Below, one piece after another: positions 25,001-35,464 of a DNA stretch of 64,000 nt; positions within the stretch are counted from its first letter, which is position 1; every line of letters starts with the position of its first letter. A program made the position numbers and the translations under genes. The DNA is taken from contig JAGTJM010000021.1 of the NCBI GenBank assembly GCA_020747015.1, positions 434,001 through 498,000 on the forward strand, written 5' to 3'. The notes beneath the pieces were generated by a model, which was given only the letters and a program-made list of their open reading frames with translations, ran no database searches and had not been told where the DNA came from. This stretch comes from Pyrenochaeta sp. MPI-SDFR-AT-0127 (taxonomy: Eukaryota; Ascomycota; Dothideomycetes; Pleosporales; Cucurbitariaceae).

Positions 25001-25353
25001 AGTGGTCCATTCGCATATGGTGGTCCATCATGCAAGGTAAAACTCTCAGACGGTTTTTTGTTCTCTTGCTCCAATTCTACCTTCTTCGATACATCCTCAT
25101 ACCAACTCAATGGCTTATCTAGGTGGGCATTGTGCAGAATGCGCTCAGGGCTCTGTTGCCATGCGTAGAAGTCATCGGTGCAGCGTCGCAGGTATTCGGT
25201 GTTTGCAGCGGGCGAGGGACGCGGCGGGAAGGCCGATTTGGGCAGTCGAAGCGTAGACGACCATGATGCGCGGAGGATGCGTGTCGGAGTTAGCATAATA
25301 GCATCATGGGCGGGCTGTCGGGCGGAATGCGAAAGCGTTGGAGATTCTGACAT
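22072..25353 (-). CDS. ISM1: Mitochondrial isoleucyl-tRNA synthetase
   Basis: A single exon of 1093 residues, typical for the bacterial/mitochondrial type. The class-I signatures are HIGH at 119-122 (in GPLHIGHALNK) and KMSKS at 676-680. The CP1 editing domain carries WTTTPWTLPANKA. The anticodon-binding region is followed by a C-terminal zinc site, CPRCW ... CTRC, found in bacterial and mitochondrial IleRS. It charges mitochondrial tRNA-Ile. Two in-frame ATGs (codons 1 and 20) precede an Arg/Ser-rich amphipathic leader (LTPTRILRASWSSTLRLPK). The second start would place this leader at the very N-terminus, as expected for matrix import, so the functional start may be codon 20. Confidence 0.96.
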   Translation of the reverse strand: MSESPTLSHSARQPAHDAIMLTPTRILRASWSSTLRLPKSAFPPRPSPAANTEYLRRCTDDFYAWQQSPERILHNAHLDKPLSWYEDVSKKVELEQENKKPSESFTLHDGPPYANGPLHIGHALNKITKDIICRFQVSQGKKVSYIPGWDCHGLPIEIKALQAQKKDAGAQTDPVSVREAARELATRTVEEQKKGFKEWAVMGDWENAYKTMEKGFEVRQLEVFKRMFEKGLIYRQNKPVYWSPSSRTALAEAELEYDEGHKSLAAFVRYPVEVSVELKGGALKGVTEEVNVLIWTTTPWTLPANKAIAVHKDMEYCIVKDTDGNGELTLVAVSRVAEYEKAVERKFTVVLSGLSGSDLAGHLQYENPFQKANGLQPVIHADFVTDSSGTGLVHMAPGHGMDDYHVCSALNMPAFAPVDDAGAFTKDAFPEQPEVLEGLLVSDIKKSGSNAVCKYLEKQDLLRGKQNYRHKYPIDWRTKQPVITRATEQWFANVEGIKDASMKAIANVDFLPETGRSRLESFIQGRSQWCISRQRAWGVPIPALYKVEGDRLEAAMDSETIQHIINVIKERGINAWWTDAHDDPAWKPKHLTGTHVRGKDTMDVWFDSGTSWALLPPQQDQPVADVYLEGTDQHRGWFQSSLLTHVATQPYDTETVKAPYKTLITHGFTLDSEGRKMSKSLGNVISPSQIMSGELLPPIKRKKQKGKGAKMEQNSSTAPTYDAMGSDALRLWAASSDYMRDVTIGQPVLQSVNQALHKYRVTFKWLLGIFSLPTCPPSFRSFNELAVEEPDPHSFYELTDRLAVHRLVRVSKEVHSYYGKYEFFKGVNTINKYISNDLSAFYFETLKDRIYTGEKADCETLQRALGLIFYELLQMLAPVTPLLVEEVWDHVPESLREASTHPARAVWQPLEGPPVTALDGFDCMNQTISDLGTAIKVAQERLRADKKIGSSLETAVTLYVSESAAEDLCAEFVSCMHPDTHEPEDVQSQFAGIFVVSELNVRIQTSNREAVNAMSFETEDIDETKKTWPWWAEETVQTGGDGVLNNARVLVHPPANEKCPRCWRFVRNEKEELCTRCDDVVKKEAPPTTQEEL

Positions 25354-25739
25354 TTTGGAAGCTTGAGCTGTAGCCGGCGATGGCTCGGTTTGTTTCGGAG
25401 ATTAGTGCTCGGTATATCTCTCGACTCAATATTTGCTCAAGATCAATATTGGGCGCGTGTCAGAAGCGAACTCTAAGTAGATATGACGGCTGGGTATGAT
25501 GTGTTAAATAAGGGGGGATGTACTTATATTGCTTCCATGAGTCACTTCACAGATACGGGAACAGGACGACTCATGAGCTTAATATAGCCTTGCGTGTCAG
25601 GCTTCTGCACAGTTTGCCGAAAATAATGAGCGATCGAACAACAACATGTTACGTTTGACCGTCGTTTCAGAGCTTTGCCATTTCGGACAGGAGAAGATGT
25701 TAATACATGAAAGCACCAGATCCACCTCGAAGCAGAACT
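25354..25739. other. Spacer between the ISM1 promoter side and the PHAF1-like gene end
   Basis: This 386-bp stretch holds the ISM1 promoter and the 3' UTR of the PHAF1-like gene, both on the minus strand. No gene is seen. Confidence 0.5.
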
Positions 25740-27359
25740 TCAGTACACAGTCAGAGCACTCACAGCTCCGTTCTTTAACACCTCAAAAACCATGCCTGGG
25801 AAGCCGAATAATTCCACATTGCCCACATCTGCAGCACCTTCCATCACAACGCTACCAGTATTCACAAACTTGCTCTTCTTCCCAGAGCTATCCTCCCACC
25901 CACCCAAGAGCTCACAACTGCTACCTGGACTATCACCCCAACCCCGGTTCAAGGCCATACCACGCTGTTGCAGTCGTTCTTGCTCCTCACTCTCGTAATA
26001 TGATTTAAAAACTTCCTTGAGTCGACCAGAAATATCATTGAAGCGCATCTCGGAATTGAGAGGTTCGCGGTACATTGCAGAGGGTACGTGTTCGAGCGAC
26101 CATCTACTTCTTCGGTGGCGGTTGAACTGATAGGAGCCTGGAACATTGCCGTGGAATATTAATTTCGTCACCGTGAGGTGGTTCAGAGGCTGTGTGCTGA
26201 GCTCCCTTCCTTCATGGGAGTCTGATTCTCTCCGTTCAGCAGTAGGTGAGGGTGGTGATATTTGCGTAGGTTGCGATATCAAAATATCGAAGCCATGATG
26301 ATAATAGTTGTAGAAGTGTTCTGCTGCAGCAACCTCACGCTCTTGTGCTTCGATGGCTGCATCGTCGTCGTCTTCCCAATCGTCATCGTTGTCTGATCGG
26401 ATAGCTGAGCCATGATCCGAGTCTATATCGTCAGGCGTTAATCCAGCAGGCGACAAATCAGAAGCATCACTCGTTCTCCGATCCTTGTGTATTGACAGTC
26501 GGTGGTCATTCTTCCGATAAATTGAGTCTGGTGCGCCAAGCTCCATTATCAAGTCCTGCGGTGTCGTCTCACTGAGAATAATCCAAAAAGGTGGGCTAGA
26601 GCGCCTCAAAAGCTCGATTCTTCCTTCGCCGTGGATTTTGATTGACTCTATCTCATCCGGACCTCCTTCTCTACCTTTGCTGCCCGCCAGTGCTAAGGAC
26701 CGTGGGTTTGGTGGTATCGATGTGAACAGAGCTCCTCGCGCCTTTTGCCATGACTCGCCGTTGAATATGGCCATAGAAGTTGCAGGTCCAGTAGCTGATG
26801 ATGAAAGCAGCGAGATGAAGTCTTTCTTGGGTGAATATGCGGAGTGCTGTACCGGGAAGTTGAAAGCTATACCAGGATATGATAAGTTATATGTTCCTCT
26901 TGCATTTGGGTCTTGGATTTTTGGTGGTAGATATTCTCCCCCATATGTCGGCCCCAAGAGCTTATCGTAGATATGCCTGAATCTTGGTCCTGACGGTCCT
27001 CCCGAAACTCCACCATCGCCAGGTTTAAACACTTCGATATCTTTATACACAAGTCTGGCTTTCGCGAAGTCTAGGACCTCTATCAGCCGAAGCCGCTGGT
27101 CAGGTCCATCGAACTGTAACCGTAGGCCGTTATCTGGGAGGACAAGTTGTATCGGGGTAGTTATCGGGTGGAATTCGTCATGATACAGCTGGAATCGCGG
27201 AAAGGCTTTGACTTCGGCTTTTATCGTTGTCAGTACTTCGTGGAGGGAGCACCCAAGGGCTACAGTATCATTAGTCTAGCCTTCGAGGCGCTGGTCATTC
27301 AACGTACTCATGAAGCCTATACTACGCCCTGGCTGTAGTAACATGTTGCCATCTTCCAT
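25740..27359 (-). CDS. PHAF1/UPF0183 family protein (phagosome assembly factor 1-like)
   Basis: Two exons (27359-27308 and 27259-25740) give 523 residues. The small first exon ends with PGRSIGFM and continues TLGCSLHEVL, matching the family's opening 'SLG...LG.pL..vL' pattern. It is followed by PDNGLRLQFDGPDQRLRLIEV, also typical. An acidic insert (DDDWEDDDDAAIEAQ) and Ser/Pro-rich loops interrupt the fold. In the second half LTVTKLIFHGNVPGSYQFNRHRRSRWSLE is a recognisable family block. Animal PHAF1 works with BCAS3 at autophagosome formation sites; the fungal role is not established. An alternative start is the second ATG, 5 codons on. It is divergent from the kinesin-5 gene. Confidence 0.85.
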
Positions 27360-27969
27360 TTTGAATGCCTCAGAAATTTGAGAGAGCTGGAGATGTGTTT
27401 GCTGGTATACGTAGCTTAGCTTGTAAACCGTACTGCGAGCTCGTGCCTTGTGCACGAGGACACCTCAGGGCAACAAGCGGAGGGTCAGACCCCAACAACA
27501 GGTGTTAAAGTGCTCACACAGACACACAAAGTTGTGAGGCAGAAACAATATGCTTGAAGGGTGAAGCGAATATTACGACGCGGTATACAATGCTAATGTT
27601 GAGGAATGAGGGGTGGTGGGGTTTGCGCAGAGGTTCTCAAGCACAGTGTAATACAGCAAGGATGGATAGCAAGGTAAGGTACAGAAACAATAGCAAATTA
27701 TTCAAATTTGGGTATCATATGCAACTTTAAGCTGGGTATCAAGAAGAAAGAGCCTTGAAGACAGTAAGACGATGGCTGCATGGCACGCTCGGAGGTGCTG
27801 CGGAGAGTTGGGTGGTCAGAGCTTCCTGCGCCATCATCGAACGGTGCCTGGCGCACCTTCCATGTTTGCCAAGGCTGAGCACTGTTTACCTTTCTACTGT
27901 GCTCGGTCCACTGCAAAACGACATCGCTAACGACAGTTTTTGTACGCCTAACATACCTACAGCTTGCAA
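27360..27969. promoter_or_regulatory. Divergent promoter region, PHAF1-like / kinesin-5
   Basis: A 610-bp spacer between two outward-pointing start codons. There is no credible ORF. The stretch just before 27970 holds TTTTTGTACGCC and other leader-like sequence, but I cannot assign a TATA box. Confidence 0.45.
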
Positions 27970-30900
27970 ATGTCGAGTCTTCCTCGACCTGGGCCACCGC
28001 AAATGAAGCGAACAACCTCAACAATGCGCCCACCAGCGCCGCGACCGCCGCATAACCTAATGCGTGGACGTTCAGCAACACCCGCGCTTGATGGACGCAC
28101 ATCGCGAGCAGAGTCGGTGGCTTCTTCAAGAGCGCCACGATCTTCACCTCTCAAACGAAAGGAGCGGGACTTCGAAAATGAAGGGGAAGAAACTAACATC
28201 AATGTCGTAGTCCGTTGCCGTGGACGCAATGACCGCGAGGTGCGCGAGAATAGTGGTGTTGTAGTTTCGACAAACGGCATCAAAGGCTCGACGGTGGAGC
28301 TTTCTATGGGCCCGAGTGCGCTCAGTAACAAAACATACCAGTTCGACAAGGTCTTCTCGTCAGCTGCTGACCAGAACATGGTCTTTGATGAAGTAGTGTC
28401 ACCAATCTTGGATGAGGTAAGACCACACATTCAATCGAGACGCAACCAAAGCTGATGTGCTCCCAGGTCCTTGACGGTTTCAATTGCACCATCTTCGCTT
28501 ACGGCCAAACTGGAACGGGCAAGACGTACACGATGACTGGTGATATCTCGAACGTCCTCCCTCTCCCTGATGCCGCTGGTATAATTCCCCGCGTATTGTA
28601 TGCACTTTTCTCCCGGCTCGAATCAGAAGAGACCGAGAACTCCGTAAAATGCTCCTTCATCGAACTGTACAACGAGGAGTTGCGCGATCTGTTATCCACA
28701 GACGATTCAGTAAAGCTGAAGATCTTCGAGGACAACAGCAAGAAGGGCCACAGCTCTACCATGGTACAGGGTATGGAAGAGTGCCACCTGAAGACTGCCG
28801 TTCAAGGTATCACGCTCCTACGCGAGGGTAGCCACAAGCGACAAGTTGCAGCGACAAAGTGCAACGACCTTAGTTCTCGAAGTCACACCGTTTTCACGAT
28901 TACGGTCTATATAAAGCGCGTAACGGAAGACGGCCAGGAATATTTGAGTGCTGGAAAGTTGAACCTTGTCGATCTTGCTGGCAGCGAGAATATTCAACGC
29001 AGCGGCGCAGAGAACAAGCGTGCTGCAGAGGCTGGTCTCATCAACAAGAGTCTATTGACTCTGGGACGTGTCATCAACGCACTCGTTGAGCGCAGCTCAC
29101 ACATTCCATATCGGGAGTCGAAGTTGACGCGTCTACTGCAGGATTCGCTAGGTGGACGGACAAAAACATGTATCATTGCCACGCTATCACCAGCCAAGAG
29201 CAACCTCGAGGAGACAATTTCCACACTGGACTATGCTTTTCGCGCCAAGAATATCCGTAACAAGCCCCAAGTGAATCAAGCGATCAATAAAAAGACGCTG
29301 TTGAAGGAGTTCACGGCCGAAATTGAGAAGCTTAAGAGCGAGCTCATAGCGACACGGCAGCGGAATGGTGTATATCTCACACAGGAGAACTACGAAGAAA
29401 TTACGACAATCAGCGAGTCGAGGCGTATTCTCAGCGAAGAGCAACGTGACAGGATTGAAACCATGGAAGTCAACCTTCGTAATAAAGTTGAGGACCTCTT
29501 TAAATTGACCACCAGCTTTCAGACCCTCAAGAAAGACAACGAGCAGACTCAGTTAGCGTTGGACGGCACCAAGGGCATCCTTGAGAAGACCGAGATTGTC
29601 CTGGAGCACACTCGCCAGAATCTATCCGAGGAAACGCAACTCCGGAAAGCGCACCAGAAGACTGAAGGAGAGCTTGCAGACATTGGACAAGACATGATAT
29701 CAACACTGGGCAAGACAACATCCGACATTGATGGCTTACGCTCCAAGATCCGCAGAAAGTCAGAACTTCAGTCACAGAATCGACGGAACTGGAATTCAAC
29801 GCAGACTCAGGTAGTAGACACAACTCGCCTGGTTGAAGATCGGATAGAAGAGTTTCACCAGCAACAAGAAGAGCTCATGAGTACGCTCTCTACGCGAATG
29901 CAGGCCTTCGTCACGGATGAACTCGAAAAGCTCGAGGTATCTCAGTCATTCTTGCAAGCAAAGATGGAGGCATACCAGACGTCTGAACAAGAGGTCAATG
30001 AGCAGACCGCGCAGTCCCGCGATCACATGAATGAGGTCTTAGAAGAGATTAAGACATTACGAGAAGACGTGAAGCAGAAGATAGGAGCAGGACTAGACGA
30101 GCTCTCCGCAGCTGCAGAAACGATCTCGGCCAGCATCATCACCGAGCTCGAAGCTTTTCACACGCAGGTACATGCTTCATATGCATCATTAGGTCGCGAC
30201 TTCAAAACAACCTTCGACGATCTTGTCAAAGACCTGAACGAGCAGCAAACGGAGAATGAGCGCCTCCACCAACAAGTTCTTGAGGCGAATGCAGCCTTGA
30301 TTGAAGCGAACAAGGCGTCACAAGGGCAACTTGTGGAACTTGTCGACGAAGAGAAGAAGAAATCTGCGGAAGACCGTCAGCAGCTCCTTGTGCAGATCAC
30401 TGCACTCATTAACGCAAATGCAGAGGCACAGGAGAAGAGGCTAAATGATAAGCTCTCGGCTGTGAGCAATGAGATTGGTGTCGCAAGTGTAACGTTCGAG
30501 ACAAATGAAGGCGTATACACAGACGGAGTAAACGCCTGGTCGAATCGGTCCAGAGACATCCTGGCGGGTGTGTCGAGATCGAGGGATATCGTCAAGACGA
30601 AGATAAAATCCGATTTTGCTGTAAGTGTTATTAGCTTTGTAGCCAAGCGTCTGATACTAATTGTGCTACATAGGTTGCAACTCAGCATTCGACTTCGATC
30701 AAGGATACTACCACGTCTGTTCATGCAAGCACTGTCAAGACTGTAGAAGCTCAGATGGCGCACTTGGATACCCAGCTCCAATCCCTCGATGATATTGTCT
30801 CTCGCATTCGCGAGCAAAACAATACGCACCATACTGCTCACACCGCGTCACTCGCGGCGCTGTCATCCACCGTGCAAGCCTCCTATTCTAGCATCGGTGA

Positions 30901-31624
30901 TCACCTTTCGTCCTCCTTCGATCGCGTTCAATCTCTGGAGGCAGACATGTCTGCGCAGGCGGGTACCCTCAAGGATACGTTACCCTCACTGGCAGCAGAT
31001 GCAGACATTCGTGCACCTTTGCACGAACTCCGTGAGGCGGTCGGTACTCAAAATCTCATCGAGTACAACCCGACCGGCGAGACACCTCAACGTGCTTCCT
31101 ACAACATCCCATCTAATCTCCCACGGACCGAAGCACACGCAAATATCCTCTCCCGTCTTCGCGATGGACCTGCAACATCTGATGCCACGACACGCAGCCC
31201 CTCAAAACAGCCAGTCTTCAACGATGCTGCAAATGCCATCTCCTCGCCGACCGATATGTTCAAAATTAGCATCAACAAACCCGATTTCTCCCGCTCTATT
31301 AGTGCGAACACTCATGTTCAGGCTCATACCATAAGCTCCTTACGTGAACTAGACGTTAACATCGTTGCACAAGAGTCCCAGGCACACACCCAACCTCTCC
31401 CTCTCGTTTCTCATTCCTCAGATTCCATCGTTATGGCTGTTCCGCCGAATAAAAAGCAACGCAGTGATGCAGATGGAAGCAAGTTGCCGATGAAGAAGAT
31501 GCGCAAAACGGTACACGCGATCGCGGGTGAGAAGAATGATAGAGAGAACATTACGAATTTCTCGAGTTCTGTGGGGCCAGGGCTCGCCGCGGGGCGGAAA
31601 TTAAGAAGCCATGGGAGTGGTTAA
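27970..31624 (+). CDS. bimC: Kinesin-5 (BimC/Cut7/Eg5) mitotic motor
   Basis: Three exons (27970-28416, 28467-30620, 30674-31624) give 1183 residues. A disordered basic N-terminus (about 80 residues) precedes the motor. Motor signatures are the P-loop GQTGTGKT at 162-169, switch I NDLSSRSHT at 282-290 and switch II DLAGSE at 318-323. A Lys-rich neck follows, then about 400 residues of coiled coil for tetramer formation. Near the C-terminus is a BimC box starting at Thr1004 (TPQRASYNIPSNLPRTE), whose TPxR fits the Cdk1 target consensus. The tail is basic and NLS-like (PNKKQRS, KKMRK). It cross-links and slides antiparallel spindle microtubules to separate spindle poles. Confidence 0.96.
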
Positions 31625-33031
31625 GAGTTGAGACTGTGGTCTTGAACGGTTGATAAATGTAAAGTTGAGCCTGTTGGAATTCGTGACTGGAGGCCCATGT
31701 TTGCATGGATTGTATTTGACACTGCATAGCCTAGGCGGGGATTGGTGTATGGTGCAACCGGAGCAAATCTTTTTTTTAATGCTTGGCCTCGTTTTTGGTT
31801 TTTCCAAGGTAGTCAGGCGTTGATGATATGAGCAATGCGAATCCTCGCTATTCATTAAGCATCTATGTGGCAATCCATATGTTATATTGGGAAGTTAACT
31901 GCGTTCACCTTAGTATCCAACGCCTTAACGGATGAAATGACAAGCAATGCACGCCAATAGACGGCTCAAAAGCTCAAAATCTTCCAAAACACGATCGAAA
32001 ACTATGCATGATAGTGTGCATCCACACGTGACTAACTAAAAGTCGCGACAGAAACCTCCTATACTTCGGTTCCGCAGCGTCAGCAAGTGTATACGCAATT
32101 GATCACTCAGTCCCTTGAGTGAGTACTGCGATCTTGGGTGCTGTGACGAAGATTTTGAGCTAAGTTGATGATTTGCGTGCAGACAAAATCTGGATCTACT
32201 CTATCTCTGCGTTGATTGGTCCATTCAACTTACATCAATATGACATCTAGTTATCGGAAATGTCTAGTATGGCATAGATGCCGGAAACCATGTTGTGACG
32301 AGAGGTTGACAAGGCTTTTTTCGTGTTCTGCCTGTCGCCGCCCACGCAAGATGGGTTTCAGCATCTGAACCAAACTCCTTTAGTCCAATAATTCTTGCAT
32401 TTGAATATTCGAATGAGGGATTACTACCTGCTATTTAAGGCCTTAGCCTGCACAGCCATAGAAAATCAAACCTAGCCACAATATGTTTGGGTGAGGCTGT
32501 TGGCATATCGGTCTTTAAAAGCTCCGTCAACGCTAGTTATAAGTACCGACTTACCCGGCGCTAGCCTTAGATCCTGCCTTATCAAAGTTATTTTTTTCTT
32601 TACAGTTACTGCAACTATAATAAAAGGACATAATAATTACTTATACTCCTAGAAATAACTAAATAGGTTATATTAAGTTAATTAGGCGCTTTTACAGCGT
32701 TGCGACACGTTTTTATTATACAGTATAATTATCACGTGCTATGAGCCTCTCGTAAGCATGTGCCACTATTGCTGTGGCTAGGTTTGATTTTCTGTGGCTG
32801 TGCAGGCTAAGGCCTCAGAAAGCTAGGTAGCAAGCCAAAAATCCGGAGGTGGGTAGCCAAAAATCTCATCCCTTGAATAAAAGCATCTTTTACGAGAGAC
32901 TGGAACGGATGACCTTTTCGGAAGAGCAGATTTAGCCGAAGTTGAGCCATTGGTACAGTCGATTCAAGGCAGCCGTTGCTAAACAATGCGAATAAAACAT
33001 CCAGCTAAGCACTCATATCAAATGAATAGGA
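31625..33031. other. 1.4-kb intergenic region containing an inverted-repeat element
   Basis: No protein gene is visible. The region contains the 407-bp terminal-inverted-repeat element annotated separately (32424-32830), with an AT-rich core at about 32580-32740. It marks the change from the conserved left part to the gene-poor middle part. Confidence 0.55.
32424..32830. mobile_element. MITE-like element with long terminal inverted repeats
   Basis: The arms 32438-32480 and 32773-32815 (43 nt each) are inverted copies matching at 42 of 43 positions. The one difference is C versus T. A weaker match extends outwards to CTACCT (32424) and AGGTAG (32830), including a 1-nt indel, so each arm is about 57 nt. 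The interior (about 290 bp) is AT-rich and encodes nothing. This is the structure of a non-autonomous DNA transposon. A target-site duplication is not obvious, so exact ends are uncertain. Confidence 0.75.
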
Positions 33032-34950
33032 ATGCCGACTCGATTATGGCAGCACCAAAATATGACAAATTACCTCCGGCAGCTTTTCTATGCTTCCTCA
33101 AGATCGTTACGGACAGGAAATTGCACTTCGATGTCTTCTCTCTCAACACAAGATGACACTATGAGACTTACCGGAAATCAAATGCAGGGTAGGTCTGAAC
33201 GATAAATTTGAAGTTCAATTTTATGACTAAGGCCATATATAGACGATGATATGTTCAGCTACAGAGCTCAACGTTGGCTTTGGAATGAACCAGAACAACT
33301 TCACCGCCGCTATTTATGCTTCAACTTGAAGGAGTTAATTCGAGCCGCGGAAGAAGCCGCTGGATCTGATGTGACATGTTCAGAAGTGACAAAGCTTCCG
33401 GAAGGAAATTTCAACAAGACCTTTCTGATGACGATGCATAACGGCTACCAACTTATTGCTCGGCTCCCAAATCCAAATGCGGGTCGTCCGCATTATACTA
33501 CTGCTTCGGAGGTAGCAACTATGCAATACGTATTGTTCTGCCCTTTTCATATTATCGAATTACCTTCATTAATATTTTGCTTAGGTCAGAGACCGCCTGC
33601 AGATCCCTGTACCAAAAGTGCTGGCATACAGCACGCAAGCAAGCACTAATAGTGTTGGGGCCGAGTACATAATTATGGAGAAGTGCCCTGGTGTTGAACT
33701 GGGCCATCTTTGGGATGGCGTTTCAGGGAGACAAAAGGTTGACATAGTAAGACAGCTGGCAGCCTACTTAGCACGATTGTCAAAGGCACGCTTCCCGCAC
33801 TATGGCTCGCTATACTTTGCAAGAGATATTCCTGAAATCAAAGGCACAGAAGTCGACGATACTTTTAGTGTTGGACCTACTACTAGCCGTGCTTGGTTCG
33901 ATGATAGAAGAGGAGAAATTGATGTTGACCGTGGTCCTTGTAAGGTTTATTACAAAGATAAAACTCGGTTAAAGTTGAGGAACTAATTTGATTCTGATTC
34001 TAGGGAAAACAGCTCAGGATGTATTAACCGCCACGATGAAAAGGGAAATTGCTTGTCTAGACTCATTCTCCACGTTCCCACGGGACCGCCAACAAGGCAT
34101 CTTCAACGGCCCAGGAGGGTTCCGCCCTTCAAAAGCATCCAAAATGGGAGCTATCCGGGAATATAGCTGCGTACTTCCTCTTATCGTGCCCAGGGACGAT
34201 GCATACAACGCTTCAATTCTTTGGCATAATGATTTACACTCTAACAACATTTTCGTGAATAAGGATTGCCCAACAGAGATAACAAGTATTATTGACTGGC
34301 AAAGCGTGCACCTCAGCCCTGCTTTTCTCCATGTTCATTATCCATCTCTGATTGAATACAACGGGCCAATCTTAAATGGGTTTAAGAAGCCTGAACTACC
34401 TTCCAACTTTGCAGACTTGGACCCAGTCGCAAAAGAAAACGCACGATCTCTTCATATGGCCCAATCTATCTGGGGACTTTATCAGATATTCACGCAAAAA
34501 CAAGCCCCGGACTTGCTACGAACACTTCGCTATCGCGACACTCTTCCTAGCCAGATCATGAATCTAATCGGATCTGTCTTCGATGATGGTGAACCCTATA
34601 TTCAAAACTTATTATCGCGGCTCACAGAACCGGAGATATGGAAAAAAGTGGTCAAGGACAATGACCAGGTGCCATGTCCTCTGGTCTACTCAGACTTTGA
34701 AATGTCACAGCAGAGGGATGAGCTGGCCAGGTGGGAAAGGGACGTGGAACGGAAGGCACAAGTGATTGAAGAAGTCGGAGCATATACAGGATGGGATGGG
34801 GCTGTTTTGCCAGAGGAGTACAGCACCATGTCTGAGAAATTGAAGAACGCCAGAGAGAGGTTTCTGGACAGAGAATCAAAGACTCCCGAAGAAAGAAAGC
34901 AGTGGGCAAGCGCTTGGCCATTCACAGATGAAAATAGACACCTTCACTAG
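33032..34950 (+). CDS. AIM9-like aminoglycoside-phosphotransferase-fold kinase, mitochondrial
   Basis: Four exons (33032-33188, 33243-33529, 33585-33939, 34004-34950) give 581 residues. The first exon is my reconstruction: it joins through GTAGGT...ATATAG in frame and encodes an Arg/Ser/Thr-rich leader with almost no acid in its first 35 residues, like a mitochondrial presequence. The kinase part begins DDMFSYRAQRWLWNE, the opening typical of fungal AIM9 homologues, followed by VGAEYIIMEK. The catalytic loop is HNDLHSNN (H341-N348) and the Mg-binding Asp is in IIDWQS (D364). AIM9 proteins are poorly characterised; AIM stands for altered inheritance of mitochondria. Such genes are highly multiplied in filamentous fungi. 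The substrate is unknown. Confidence 0.85.
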
Positions 34951-35464
34951 TCTAGTATGACTTGACTAGGGCTACTCAGATGACTTGCTTTGGGAGACTG
35001 AGCTGGGGTTCAGACATAACCATTCAACCCGGTTTTGTGACATGGTGTCGCAACGGCACTTTACAATGCTAAGAGCAATTCCATAAAAAAAATGCAATAA
35101 CATGAATACGTCTCCATCATACAATAAAGCTAGTGTTTCGCCAATTGAGGACACATCGGGAGGGGCAGTAAGGCAGATGGGCTCTAGTTGAACAGCATGT
35201 ACTCAGGACTATGATTCCTTGGATCCTTCTGTCATCTCTCTCTGCGCGCAATCAATCTCCGCCCAACACCTTTGTCGCACTGAAGATGTCTTCAGTGATT
35301 GGCACTACTCTGGTTGTTTGACCTCAGCCTTTTTGGAAGGTACAGGAGCGCTGGTTATATGAGCATATGGATAAATTCATGAGGTTACGCTACTTGATTA
35401 ATAAAGCACTTTGAACCGTCTAGTCTTTGCCCCTCATATCCCTCCACGTTTCGCCCTCCAGGCC
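34951..35464. other. Convergent 3' spacer
   Basis: A 514-bp spacer between the ends of the kinase and C2H2 genes, with an A-run near 35086 and AATAAA-like motifs. No gene is seen. Confidence 0.5.
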
